A DNA stretch of 64,000 nucleotides, taken from Monarcha castaneiventris obscurior (taxonomy: Eukaryota; Chordata; Aves; Passeriformes; Monarchidae). The stretch lies in assembly GCA_026261815.1 (NCBI GenBank), contig JAMPIT010000481.1:2046001-2110000 (forward strand). Direction: 5' to 3'. This document shows, one piece after another, positions 49,251 to 61,277 of this stretch. The notes below the pieces were generated by a model that saw only the letters and a list, made by a program, of their open reading frames with translations, had not been told where the DNA came from and did no database searches. How positions within the stretch are numbered: position 1 is the first letter of the stretch; each line of letters begins with the position of its first letter. A program made the translations under genes and the position numbers.

Positions 49251-49480
49251 AGAGCAGGGTCACCTCCCGGGGGCCAGAGCAGAGTGGGAGCGCTGCTGGT
49301 CCGCAGGAGCCCCGTGCTGGCCCTGCACCAGGACGAGCCCATCCCCAGGAGCCTGGGATGGCCACGAGGGCTCCTCCTGCTCTCACTGGGCTGTGAGCAG
49401 AGCCTGCTCATCAGCAGCTGCAGAGCCAAATGCCAGCAAGGCTCCCCAGCTCAGCCAGGATGGAGGAAAGACGGAAAGTG
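49251..49480. other. Isolated GC-rich block
   Basis: About 230 bp of GC-rich sequence with several CpGs lies inside AT-rich DNA. It holds a 125-codon plus-strand frame (49179-49556) and overlapping minus-strand frames, with no domain in any. It may be a remnant of an inserted sequence or a weak regulatory region. Confidence 0.4.
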
Positions 49481-52400
49481 GATGGAAATAGCCGAGTCTG
49501 GCAGTTTGTTCTGGTTTGCCTCTTTGGTTTTTTGTCCATTAAATATGGAACATTAACTCACCTGAAACCCAAAGTAATCGTTGTGGCTGACAATCCTAAC
49601 AGGCAATGTGGTGAACTATGAAGGCTGAGAAATATTTCTTTTAAAACTGATGCACACTTGGTCAACATTATATTCTCCTTTTCACATATCCACAGACATA
49701 ACAGATCTGTAAGAAACCTGATCCTAATTACTGCCTTCAATTAGAGATCCTGCTCAGGGTTAACAGTGCATGAACATATCACACAATGTGATTTTCGGCC
49801 TTTGTGCTACGTTCAACCACAGGAGAACAGAGAACATTGTCATGATGAGGAATACGTAATTAAAATATATTGGCCTTGTCTTCTACGCTGATGTTGGTAC
49901 CAAAGACCAGAACGGTAATGAGGACTTTGAGTCTCAAGACACAGAGTTTAAGAACACTGAGAACTAACTCTGTACAGGAGCTTGATTTTTAGGTTGATAA
50001 ATCTGCCTGCTGCTGCAGCAAAACAAATCCATGGCTAGTTCCAGTCTTTTGGCAGAAGGATGGATTTCTGTCCTGACATCAAACTAAATATTTGTTATTT
50101 AATAATAAATTATCAGGGTGAATATTCTTTGCATTTTTCATTTGTGTTCTTAATAGTCAAATAAAAATTTTACTTTTTTCAGTTCACTACCTCTAAAATA
50201 TCTTTGAAAATACTACCAGAACTGGCAATGTCAGGTGTAAATGTCATCAGATACTGGGATTTTACAACAGTGTGAAGTATTACAAAAGATCATCATCAGT
50301 ACAAAGTACTGTATACTTAACAGTAATTTCTCACCTCTATCGACTGTCTATCCTAACAATCCAGAAAAACCATGGAAAGCAGACAATGTCTTGGTGGTCT
50401 CACTGCCTTTAAAAAGTCCATTACCACAAGCAGGCACCTTCTCTTTCCTAAAGGAAAGTGTTAAACCCAATTCCAGCAGACCCTCAACCAGGAGTTGATA
50501 CAATCACAGTGAAAGTAAAGCCAAAGTGGCAGGACCAGAACCCCAGCATCCTGACAGAGATGCAAATGACCCAAGCAGAGGCACTAAAACAGGCACCAGG
50601 ACATTAATAATACAATAGTAACAATACTAATTATGGTGTTTCATGTGGCATTATTGAGAACATAATATGCACTTCTATAGGAAATTAATTGTTATTCACC
50701 AATTAATGTTGTGTTGGGAAACGTGTTTTTCACCAGTCCTGCTGAAGTTTAAAAGCTGGATTTAAATCTCCACCTCAGTGACATGTTTTCTGAAAGCAGA
50801 GAGAGTTCAGACAGATTTGACAGCAATTTTATCTACACAAGATGCAGGGCTGAGTTTCTCAGCTAAGTAGCCTACAGGGAGAGGGACGGGAGTTTTGTCG
50901 GGTATTTGGGAGACCGTGTGTGATTCTTCTGTAAGGCTTATCTCTCATCTCCCAGCTAGACCGAGGGATCTAAGAAATCCCTCTCATTCAAATCAAATAT
51001 CAGTCCAACTCCTATTGTTCCTGCCCTTATTGGAGATGCAATCCCCCTGATAAAGAAGGATGCGTGGTGCTTCTTTAAGCACTTGTCAATACTGCCCCTG
51101 CAGCAGAGAGCAGGCTTGCCTGGCTCTCCATCTCTGAGCACCACACACTGACAGAGGCTGGGAAGCCAGAACTTAGGAAAAACAAAATATTACTGCAAGG
51201 CTGTGGGTGGTTTTTAGCTACACTGTCAGTCCACAAAGTCAAATTCAGAGGCTTATCTGAGCAGGGAGTCTGATATCCCTGTCACATGGATGCACAGGAG
51301 CAGTGAATATCCTGTAGCAGGGCAGGAGATTTGATCAACATTTCCATACTCATTTACAACCCTCAGCACTGCTGATATTCACCAGGCTGTTTTGAGGCCC
51401 TGATTCTCTGATGTCTCCCCTGGACAGCATCTTCAGGACACCTCAGCTCTGCACAGTCCCCGTGTGGGAGAAGCAGTTTCTGTTTTCCAGAAAACTACCC
51501 ATGAATTATACTACCTTAAAACGCGCAGACACACAGGTTCATTATTCAGTCATTCAGGAGAACATTAATACAAAACCATTTTTGCCTGGGGGCCTTTGCA
51601 GGTAGCAGGTCAAAGGAAAAGTCTGCAAGAAGGGGAGTGGTGATGGCCCCCGCAGTGCCCTCGCCCTCCAGCAGAAGGGGTGAAGGATTCAAGGACACAC
51701 ATGAATTGCCTGGCTCGGGAAGAGAGACTCACCTCAGTCATGCTACAGCAGAAGCACCTAACTCACACATATCATCCTTTAAAAAAAGTTAGGTGGGAGA
51801 CCTTAATAAATTTGTGGCTTTATTAAACCCGGCCATTCTTTCTAAATCCCATCCCTAATTTTCTTTTCAACTGCTCCTATGTCTGGATCAGAGAAAAGAT
51901 GGATTTTAGTGTATTTTAAAAACTGCTGAGCTTGGAAACTGTTCTTAAAAATTACTAAGTGTATCTAGGCAAAAAACTGAATCACTTTTCTTGAAGTTTG
52001 GAAACAAGTCTCCTTGCTGCCCCTAGAAATAGCAGGAAGGAGAAACATTCCCATCTCCAAACTTCCAGCAGAGCAAAGCCTGCATGGCAAGCAGAGGCTG
52101 TTTTGGTTAATTACTTCTTCATGTGCACAGATAAATTGGTCAGGATAAAATGCCAGCACTGCTGACCTCTGCCTGGCTCCTGTTCCCTCCCTCCAGCAGG
52201 TGTTCCAGCACCAAGAGATGCCAGGTCCCTGTGGCAGGGCAGCTCCAACTGCTTTGTCTCCATCTCATGGAAAGCCATATGGAGATGACAAAGCTGCTTC
52301 TGAAAATAGCCTGTAGGTACAATAATCTGCCCTCAAGCCAGCCAAACTCAACGTTCATTTTTATTACCAGATTTTCTCAACACCCTCTGCTAACAAAAAA

Positions 52401-53019
52401 GTTGCCTCATCACATTTTTTCGAAGAACTTTCCTTTTTAGTTCCATCTTTCAGACAGGCACACTAATCATATTCAAGGCTAGACCTGCAAGCAGGATGTA
52501 AATCACTTCACCAGCTCAGCTGCCATGTATTTAATAACTTATTCACAGTTGCAGGAGGAAAAAAAGGTGAGATTATATGGGGGTAGACAAAGAGGGAATA
52601 TAATTTCCAGGAGTTATACAGTACTTTCCATAGATTTTTACAGTGTTATGGTGGAGGGAAGCCCCTTCATCACATTGCAGGGGCTAAACCTGGAGCCAGA
52701 GTTAAAATTGTGCTGGTGTTTGATGCCCCTTGGGCACAGGAGGGAATCGCTGCTTGTAAGCAAGAGCGAGTGATGGGAAAGTCAGTTTGCTGGGGAAAAA
52801 AAAAGGAAAATAGAAAAAAAAAAAGGTTTTGTTTGTCAGACAGAGCTGTACAATTGTCTGTAAATGCCAAGGAGGGAAAAACTCTCCGAAGACACGTCAA
52901 GCCCCTGATCCAGCTGTCAGTTGTTCTGGTAGGCAGAAAATGAAGGCTGGCACGTGAGGTGGATCCACACGGTGCCTGTGTGGATCAGCCCTTCCCACCC
53001 TCCACCCAGCCAGGGCCTG
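49481..53019. other. Non-coding DNA, no gene seen
   Basis: Unique sequence with short frames only (largest 96 codons at 52150-52440). A-rich runs lie at about 52795-52825. No repeat family recognised. Confidence 0.45.
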
Positions 53020-53300
53020 GAGCACAGGGAATGTGCTATGCAGATTTCCCTATTAGCATGATTGACCTAATATTGGATGACTCTGTACCCAAGTGCTTAT
53101 GTGAAATAATAAGCCTGGCTACTGAGCAATTATTAAATACAAGCAATTGTTAAATCCTCGCATTGTACATATTCTAAAGGAAATTAATCATTTTGAACTC
53201 TAGAGAATACAGTTTTATAAGAAGAGAAGAAATAGCAAATACACAATAGGGTATTTAAATGCTAATACAGTCAAACAGTTTAAAGCATAGCATACATTTT
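53020..53300. promoter_or_regulatory. Possible conserved regulatory element
   Basis: AT-rich unique DNA dense in homeodomain-type words: CTATTAGCATGATTGACC near 53050, GAGCAATTATTAAATAC near 53125, AAGCAATTGTTAAATCC near 53142, GAAATTAATCATTTTG near 53180 and TATTTAAATGCTAATAC near 53252. No homopolymer run or known repeat lies within it. The texture suggests an enhancer, but no alignment was possible. Confidence 0.22.
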
Positions 53301-56300
53301 AATATTGGTTTACAGAATACTAATTATGCTCTCCTAAGTAGCAGTAAGTAGCATTTATTATGATTTGTTGAAAGTATTGATCCAGATGGTGACAAGTGCA
53401 ATTTCCCCTTCTCACAAATATCCTTAAAAATACATATTATCAGATTACCAAGTCTCCTTAAAACATGTTTTTCTTGGAATATTCTGCTCCAACTATCAGC
53501 AGCAGACTCATACGTTATAGCCCAGAATTATTTCAGCCCAATTGCATGAGGTGAAAAGATAATGTTTGTTACCCATGAGCCAGAATTTACTGTCCTTTAC
53601 TCAAAGCTGACAGCTTTGCATGTTTTTTTGCATGTGGTCACACAGTAGCCTGTACAGGATGGAGAAGAGTCTTAAACATCCATTCCCTGTGTTCTGTCAG
53701 CAGAACTAACTAATTTCAGACCATGCTTTGGGATGCTCTGAGGTACTCCTGAGCTCCCCCCTGGGCTGAACATCATCCATGGTTAGGCAGGAGGGGCTCA
53801 GGGAGCAGCTCAGGGCACCTCAACCCCCTGTGCAAGGACTACAGAGAACACAGGCACTTCCACAGCCCAAACAAACCCTTCGTGCCCATGCCCACTTTGA
53901 GAAGTACCAGCCTGTGAGCCACCCACTGATTTTAATTAAAATAAACTCTGCTAAAATATGGCAAATGAGCAAATTCAACCACGCTGCTACTAAAACAAAC
54001 TTGTCTGGGATAGAAACCAGCACAGGATTTGTCCCAGGCCTGTATGATAAAGCTCTTCTAAATACATCAAGCAACAGCTGTCACGAACACAAAGCAGGTA
54101 ATTCTCAAATACATATTTTAATAGTAATCTTCAGTTTGATTAACATACAATACCGACTGCATTAAATGCAAATTAAATATGCACTTAGTAAATTCAATTT
54201 AAAGCTTTTCTGTTTTCTTTTATCTGTTACATCAAAGACAGCAAAAAAGTAGTGGCTTCATTTTTTTCATGTGCTTCAGAAATATTATGTGAATTGAACT
54301 GACTTAATGGGAACATGAATGCAAAAGTAGATTCAACTCTATTAACTTTTACAATTTTGCTGCAGAAATTGTTTCTCTTGATATTTTAATTTCAACTTTG
54401 CTGATCATGGAAAGATGCAAGGTCAAGACCTCTGCTGCTGCTCCTCAGACTGCACCGGACCACTTAGCATAATTCAAGCAGTTGTAAAAAATTAGTACTG
54501 CATGCTACTATAAATGGGTTAGTGTTTGTATCTCTAATGGAGCAGGATTAGGGTAAAAGAAAGTACCATTTCTGTAGTTCAACTGAAATAAACATTACAA
54601 AAGGCCAATTTACACTTCCAAGATTATGTGTAATGACACAATGTTTAAGAAATTATTTCAGTCTAGCATTGTTCTGCCATGTAGCTGTAAGTAGGCCATT
54701 CACTAAAATATCCCAGCCGTCTTTTTCAGCAGCAACAAATCACAAATGTTTTACAATTTATTTTTATCACTAAAATTAAAGAGAATAGCGCTGTGTTTAC
54801 AGTGTCACAAGGGTAATGTATCATGGCTGAGAAAGCCACAAAAGAACCCGAAACTGATGAAATTAGCATCATCTTCCCTATTAAAACTCACTGCTAGAAA
54901 CTTTACAACCTAAAACATCCACTTTTATATCTGTCAACTTGATACTAAAAATCCCACAAACCAAACAGATTATAAATAGTCCTCCTGTAATTTGCTGCCT
55001 CTGATGAGCAGGTGAAAATTCACACACACACCCCCTTTTTATACCCCCCTTGACAGGCTTTCAGTTTGAAGCCACAACTTTTCCAAGTGTAAAGGTATTT
55101 GGGTACACACAATTAACATGTTATTTTGTGGAAGCAAAATGGCCAAATCCCCTTCCTACACTCCCACTCCCAGTACCTCCTTTTGGAGGAGAAGTTAGTC
55201 ATGGCAGGTGATGCACAGAGACAAAATGGTTTTAAAGAGATTGGCAAAAAGCTTTAAACTGAATATCCTGTTTGATTACGACTTCATGCAACTGCAAGTC
55301 GGTGTGATAATGCCAGAGCCATTCAATCCCAGTGCTGCTGGAATGCTGCCAAAGCAATTAAGGTTGCTGACTTGGCCATGAAGCTGAGAATATACACACA
55401 ACAATTTTACACCCCATCATACTGTGGTAACGGGTACTTGCACCCACAGAGGAGGGAGAGACAACTATAAAGTGTGGTCTAAGTCAATGCACAGAATTTT
55501 TACCAAGAGCAAACAACTCTCAAGTGGGAGGTAAAACCCCTGCAACCAGGGCAGCCCCAAAACTGGGGAAGGGTTTGGGTCTTGAGGAGCCCAGGGCAGG
55601 ATTTTTCTTTCATGTATTCACTGGAATGCCCCCAGAAGGAGCAAGCACCAAGATACGCTGAGGCACAGCCTTACAAACCTGGGGATGCAGATGTAGGAAC
55701 ATACACTCAGTTTACACAACTCCCAGCTCAGCTCCACCTGTCTTAGATTCCTGCTTAAACTTCGTGTTCTCCTCCCAAGCACCGATTCCCAGTGAGGCTG
55801 TGCAGGATTCACCAGCCCAGCAGATGGAGAGGCAGCAAGCAGGGCTATGGAGGGCACAGCTCCAAGAACACCTCCAAAAGCAACCCTCTAAGTCTTGGAG
55901 TGAGCACAGGAGAGAAACAAGCAGGTGCTGGGGCAGCCTTTGGGAAGGGCTGCAGGAACACAACCCCACACACACAATTATTGCACAGCCAGGATTGCTC
56001 TGGGCTACGTGACCAGCCAGCCTGATGAGGGGACAGCACAGATCCACAAACACGTGAAGGGGTGGATTTTCAAATGGAAGAGTGCAGAGTTTCCAGCAGC
56101 AGAGCTCTGCACCAGCCAGCAGCCTTTATGTGCTGCTTAATATAATTATCAATATATGGAGGGAAAAAAAAAAGGGAAGTAAATGAGGAGTTGCCATAGC
56201 AACTGTTACCTCCAAGGAATATGAAAGATATGGGACCACCCTCACTGAGGGAATGTTTTATTTATTGTTTCCTATTTTGAATGTTCAGCAAAGTTATGCT

Positions 56301-56784
56301 GCTGGACACTGCTGTGCAGGCTGGCCACCTTTGCTGGGCAACACTTGATTTTGTTGGTGGCTTCTGCCTGGAGAGAGGCCCCTCATTTCCAGTGCTGACA
56401 GGCAGGACCAAAGGCAAACTCTCCCATCAGCACGGCAACATCTGCTCCTAATTCAAGTGCCTGCTGATGGTCAGCACTTCCCCTGCTAAATTACAACATG
56501 CTCCCAATTTATAAACCAGCTAAATAACTATTACAAGGAGAAAGACAGAGAAATGCACTCCAGCCTTTGCCATGATAAGCATGTAAGGACCCATGGGTTT
56601 TCCTGTTTGCTTGTGGATTTTTAACCAGGCCCTGGTTTTGCCCTGAATCACTATTTCTCTGATAGCTGAATGTCCATGCAAAGTATTTTGAAGCATGTGC
56701 CTAAAACCCACTTGCATTAACAGGACAAAAGCACGTGTCAAAACATTGAGCTGTCCAGAAATGGTGCCAAAAACATGATTAAGT
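53301..56784. other. Non-coding DNA, no gene seen
   Basis: AT-rich unique sequence to about 55.5 kb, then mixed. Frames of 128 codons (53779-54165, plus) and 113 codons (55712-56053, minus) have no domain. A short CA run with C-runs lies at 55021-55050. Confidence 0.45.
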
Positions 56785-56804
56785 AAAGCTTAAGCTTAAG
56801 CTTT
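56785..56804. repeat. 20-bp perfect palindrome
   Basis: AAAGCTTAAGCTTAAGCTTT is identical to its own reverse complement. It is also three overlapping AAGCTT units of period 6. It may be a simple hexamer repeat, not a protein-binding site. Confidence 0.95.
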
Positions 56805-58335
56805 GAGGAATTCCAGCCTTTCCACCATCAAATTTTGGCACATGTCTGTGTAACATTGCTACTGCCGGACAGAGCTGAAAAATTGGGGTTTGGAGCAAGG
56901 GGGGAGAATATCACTATTTCAAGATCCTGCTCACTGTCCAGGATACAAAGGCACAGCAAAAAAGAAATGAACACATGGCTTACATATAACTTCATGACTA
57001 TAAAGAAATACTGGAGGTCATCTTCAGAGAACACATATTCTGTAGATACCCTGCTTTTATGAATGGATCCCACAAGAGAAGGAAGTAAAGGGTAAAATGC
57101 AAGATTTAATAGCAATAGTAGGAGTAGTAGGAGCAGCATCAAATAACCCAATCTAAAATTCTGTGTAGCTGCCTCTACAAAACTGGATTGTGTTCATGAA
57201 CTCAGAAAATTATTTAATTTCTCATCTTTGTTGAGGCTAAGCTTTGTCCCTGTGACATCAGCAGACTAGTCCTTCTCCATATCTATTTTATTTCCTGTTC
57301 AGCTTATGCATCTCCCTTTCTATTCCTGCTGTAGTGTTCTTTAGAGATGCACTGTTAATTCTGCCAACAGAGACAACAGGACCTTCATTCTGACTATCAT
57401 CTACCATTTCCTTAAATAACAATCTAAATAATATTTCTAATCCTCAGATAATCCACTAACATTACATTAGCGCAGTGCCAATGCACTTGCATGTAACATG
57501 AAATATAAACTTCTAAAAAAAAATCAATATTATCAGCTGGAAGTAGAAACAGGATGACAATGCTGAAACACAAAGTAAACAAAAATTAAACAACAAAAAA
57601 TGTAACTGCCTCCATTCTCTTGTGCATCTCATTAAATGAAGCTGACTGGATTTAAACCAGTCAGAGTTTGAGCTAGCTTTAAAAGGTAAAAAAAGGGCAA
57701 AAACTCGAGCTTACTCCTGGAAGCAGAGACACAGAATTCAAATCACTCTTCTAAAAATTTCTCGTTTCAGAAGTGTCATGTATTGAGCAGCCGTATCTGA
57801 GCAGTAGCTGACAGTGGCAGTGCAACATTCACTTGGTTGGGTTAAACCACATGAAAGAAAGAAATTCACCCTTACTTTTCTCCCTTGAAAAATGGAGATT
57901 TCTTTTTTCCTGCCCCACCAGAATTGCCCTCAGGAATGGAATGGAATGACTCAGAAATTCTACGTGAGTGGAAGCGCCCCAGCAGCACAGCCCAGACGGC
58001 AACAGCTCTGCCGCCAGCTCTGCTCTTCTCCAAGGCAGAGGGAGAGACAAGCAGCAGGAGTGTGAGGTGAGAGGGTGGGAGCGAGGAGATGTTCATTGCA
58101 GGACACTCACTCAACACACTCTTCCCTCCAGGCACAAGATGGCCAGCGAGGAGCAGTGACAGCTTTCCCTGCTACAGCAGCTGCGGCAGTAGGAGCTGCA
58201 GCCTTAAAAAAGACACATCCCTGTTTTCTCTTTTCCTAGTATTTCCTGTCCTAACTTTCTAGCTTGCTTTGCTGCCAAGGCTGAAATAACATCACTCTGT
58301 GCATCACATCATTTTAGAGAGAGCTGTGAACTCCT
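56805..58335. other. Non-coding DNA with a TAG/GAG triplet run
   Basis: A TAG/GAG/CAG-type triplet run at 57108-57138 makes a poly-Leu start for a minus-strand frame (56828-57151). Otherwise unique sequence with short overlapping frames. Confidence 0.45.
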
Positions 58336-58393
58336 GCGCTCGCCCGCCAGACGGGAGCTGTGAGCCCGCGCACGGCGCGAGGACAACTCTCGG
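58336..58393. other. CpG cluster
   Basis: Ten CpGs in 58 bp, including GCGCTCGCCCGCC, CCCGCGCACGGCGCGAGG and CTCTCGG, in otherwise CpG-poor DNA. The word GAGCTGTGA occurs at 58321-58329 and 58355-58363. Far below CpG-island length. It could be a promoter remnant or a young insertion. Confidence 0.55.
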
Positions 58394-59192
58394 AAAAGGG
58401 CTGAAAAATGGGGAATCTGGCCCTTAAACACATCTGAACTCCTGTCTCAGTACCCAGGGCAGAGTGGAACAGCCCGAGGGAGAGGTGCTCAGCCCACTGA
58501 GATGTGTCCAAACACAACACACCCAGACCCTGAGCGAGTATGTTTGATTATTTTATCTGAGCAGAGGCAGTGGCAGCAGGAGAAGCCACCAGCACCCTCT
58601 GCTCCTCCCCAGTCCTCAGGCATGGAAATCAGGATGATCTGCTAGGACATGCGAGAGCTGAGCTCCAGACTTACACCAGCAGAAGGGAAGGTGAGTCAAC
58701 GACTTTGACATTTTGAACTCTGTGCTTGTGGGTGACACAGAGAACAAAGAGATCCTTCAAGCACAACATCCTTCCACAGCTCTGCTCTTCCCGTTTAGCA
58801 TCTCACCACTTTTCTCACAAGTGTCTGAAATGGCTGTCCTGGATGAGATCTGATGGAAGGGCTTGTCTGACACAACTTTTTTTGTCCTGCCCTGATAATT
58901 TTTTTTTTGCAAGCTTTGTTGGCTTTGGCCTCTCCCCCTACCCCATTTCAAATGAGGAAAAACAGAGATGGGGAAAACCTTTAAAAGCTTGTCAGTCCAA
59001 ACAGAGAATCTGCTTTGTTTGCCAACTTGGAAAATCAATTATTCATGTTATTCATGCAGCCAAACTTGTAGGCAGAAAGGGATTGTCAGCTGAATTTCCT
59101 GATGGGACACCACAAATGCTGCATTGTCCCACAAACCCTTCACCAAAGGTACTGACCCCAACTCCAGGCTCCATTAGGGATGACTTCCAGCC
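58394..59192. other. Non-coding DNA, no gene seen
   Basis: The 178-codon plus-strand frame at 58726-59262 begins without ATG and reads as compositionally random, with no domain, so it is not called. Confidence 0.45.
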
Positions 59193-59225
59193 GTGCCCAT
59201 CTCTGACATCTCCAGGGATGGGCAC
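59193..59225 (+). repeat. Short inverted repeat (hairpin)
   Basis: GTGCCCATCTCTG and CAGGGATGGGCAC flank a 7-nt loop. They pair over 13 positions with one G-T wobble. No T-run or other sign of a terminator or microRNA precursor of usual length (about 60-80 nt) follows. Confidence 0.8.
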
Positions 59226-61258
59226 GAGAAACCCTGCCCTGACAGACTCACAGCTCCATTAGGCACAAGCAGCCACAAAACCACTCAGGAAGGGAAGGAG
59301 GGCATCTCCACTTCACCCCACCCTTATTTCAGCGTGGGGCAGAGCTCCAAGGGGCTGCGAGGCAAAGCAACACCAGCAGCAGCAGAGAGACTTCCCCGTG
59401 CTCACACAACCACCAGGTCTTTTTCATGTCACACACTCAGTGACTGATGATGGCAAAAGCGGGTGTGGGGAGAAGTTGTCAGGATTTGATGGTTTAAGTG
59501 AAAGACACTTCAAGGGAGAAGAAAATGTTCAATTATAAAAAGGCCCATTTTACTCATGCACTTTAAAATGGCAGTAATCCATTTGATGCCAAAAAGAAGA
59601 AAGGAAGAAAAGAATCAAAGAACAATAAGAAAGATGCTCTGGCTCATAATTGTACTGTCTTCTCTACAAAGTCTGTAGTCCTTTTTCTTCCTTCTCTATC
59701 CTGAATCTTCCATAGCTGCAAAGCCCTCAAGCTACAGACAGGTTTCAGTCCAGTAAGACTGTCTGTGGCTTATTACAGCTGAAGATCCATGATGAAGGGC
59801 TGAAATACCCTCAAGTTTGCACACTTGAACAACACTAGAGATAAGAACAAACTTTAAAATCCTGGATAATCCTCACTTTACTAATAAGCAATTTTATCTA
59901 AATCCTCCTTTAAAAAATCATGCTTCCCTGAGTGATGCTGGGGGAAGGAAGTTTCCACGTCCAATTTCCAGCTCTATTCAGCCAGTATTAACCTGAGCTC
60001 CTGCCGAGTCATGGGGGCTCTTTGGTCCTCCTCATCTCAGCTGCCAGGAGTTTCATCCTCATCCTTTCTCCTGACAATCTGAGGTTTAGCTCTCTCCAGG
60101 CTGCCTTCCTATGATGCCAGGTATCCCACTCCCACTGGCTGCCCTAATGCAGGCTCTCATCTGCTGCATCACAAAATACTTTTTCTCTCAGCACCCTTGG
60201 GAGGCAAAGTAGTGCAATTATGCTTTTATGGCTCTGAAGCTGCAGAAAAGGAAGGTGGAGAGATAATTTTGCAAAGACACTTATATTTTGAGGCCCTCAG
60301 CTTTGACTAAACAAGTTCCTTTTTCGAGTACCCAGAGCAAACCCCACAACATTCAGTGAAACCCCAAGTCTCCCTTGTCTCCACTCACAGAGAGGCTGTT
60401 TTCCCACCTGGCATTTCGGGGCTAACGCATTTGCACCAGGTGAGAATGGATCAGGATTCTTAGAAGAAGCAAAGCTTTATCCAAAATATGGCAGTTAATT
60501 AATCAACATGTTCCAAACCTTTCATTGAATGCAAAACACTTCCCAAAGGACCCTCCAGCAAGCATCGCCTCACAGCAGGACACGCACACACAAAAGAAAG
60601 GCATTTTTTTCTTTATCTATGCCCAATACAGTCTTATGAGAGACTTGCTCCATGATAAGATCCCCAGGAAACTGCAACATCCTCCACACAAAACCTGTCA
60701 CAGCCCACTATCAAACTCTGAGTCCAAGTGATGCACTTCTTTAACAGGAGGAGCTAGAGTGGGTCTTGGAGCCCAAGTCCAGAGGAGAAATTCAAATAAC
60801 ACAATGCACAAGTTATTAATCCAGAAATGAGCCCAAAAGCAGTTGTTGAGATGTGTCTGACCACTCCAAATTTGTCCAGGCGGTCGCAGTGACACGGCAG
60901 CACAGCCACACTCACACATCTGATGTACCAAATCCTAACAGCTCCACGGGGACCTACCCTTGGGAAAGAGGGGGGAAATGGGCACCACACGGATTGTCCT
61001 TTACAGGAAGCAAACAGGGCTTTTCTAAGGTGAGGCAGGAGAGCTGTGAAATGACTGAATTGTGCTCTGGAGGTATGTGCTGACCTGCAGAGCCTTCATT
61101 GTGTCACTGCAGTGGCAGCACAGTTGTTCAAATGAGAGCTGGAGCACAACTACAGCTCGAAAACATTCTCATTGTGGAAACTCTGCCTGGCTTCAGTTTT
61201 AATTTTGTGCCCTTTTTAGAGGATTAACTGTGCAGCACAGGACCAGATTCCAGCTGGC
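59226..61258. other. Non-coding DNA, no gene seen
   Basis: Unique sequence with frames under 85 codons. No repeat family recognised. Confidence 0.45.
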
Positions 61259-61277
61259 TCTGCTCTGGCAGAGCAGA
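61259..61277 (+). repeat. Short perfect hairpin
   Basis: TCTGCTCT and AGAGCAGA are separated by GGC, a perfect 8-bp stem. It lies in a CAG-rich stretch and is probably incidental. Confidence 0.85.

Noticed and set aside
53779..54165. 128-codon plus-strand frame with a donor-like GTAATT near its middle
   Set aside because: Composition is ordinary and no acceptor, domain or partner exon was visible.
58726..59262. 178-codon plus-strand open frame
   Set aside because: No ATG at its start, no domain, overlapped by a 93-codon minus-strand frame, and contains a hairpin and T-runs typical of non-coding DNA.
60421..60465. Possible match to the ancient repeat word set (TTTGCACCAGGTGAGAATGG)
   Set aside because: Too short and diverged to support.
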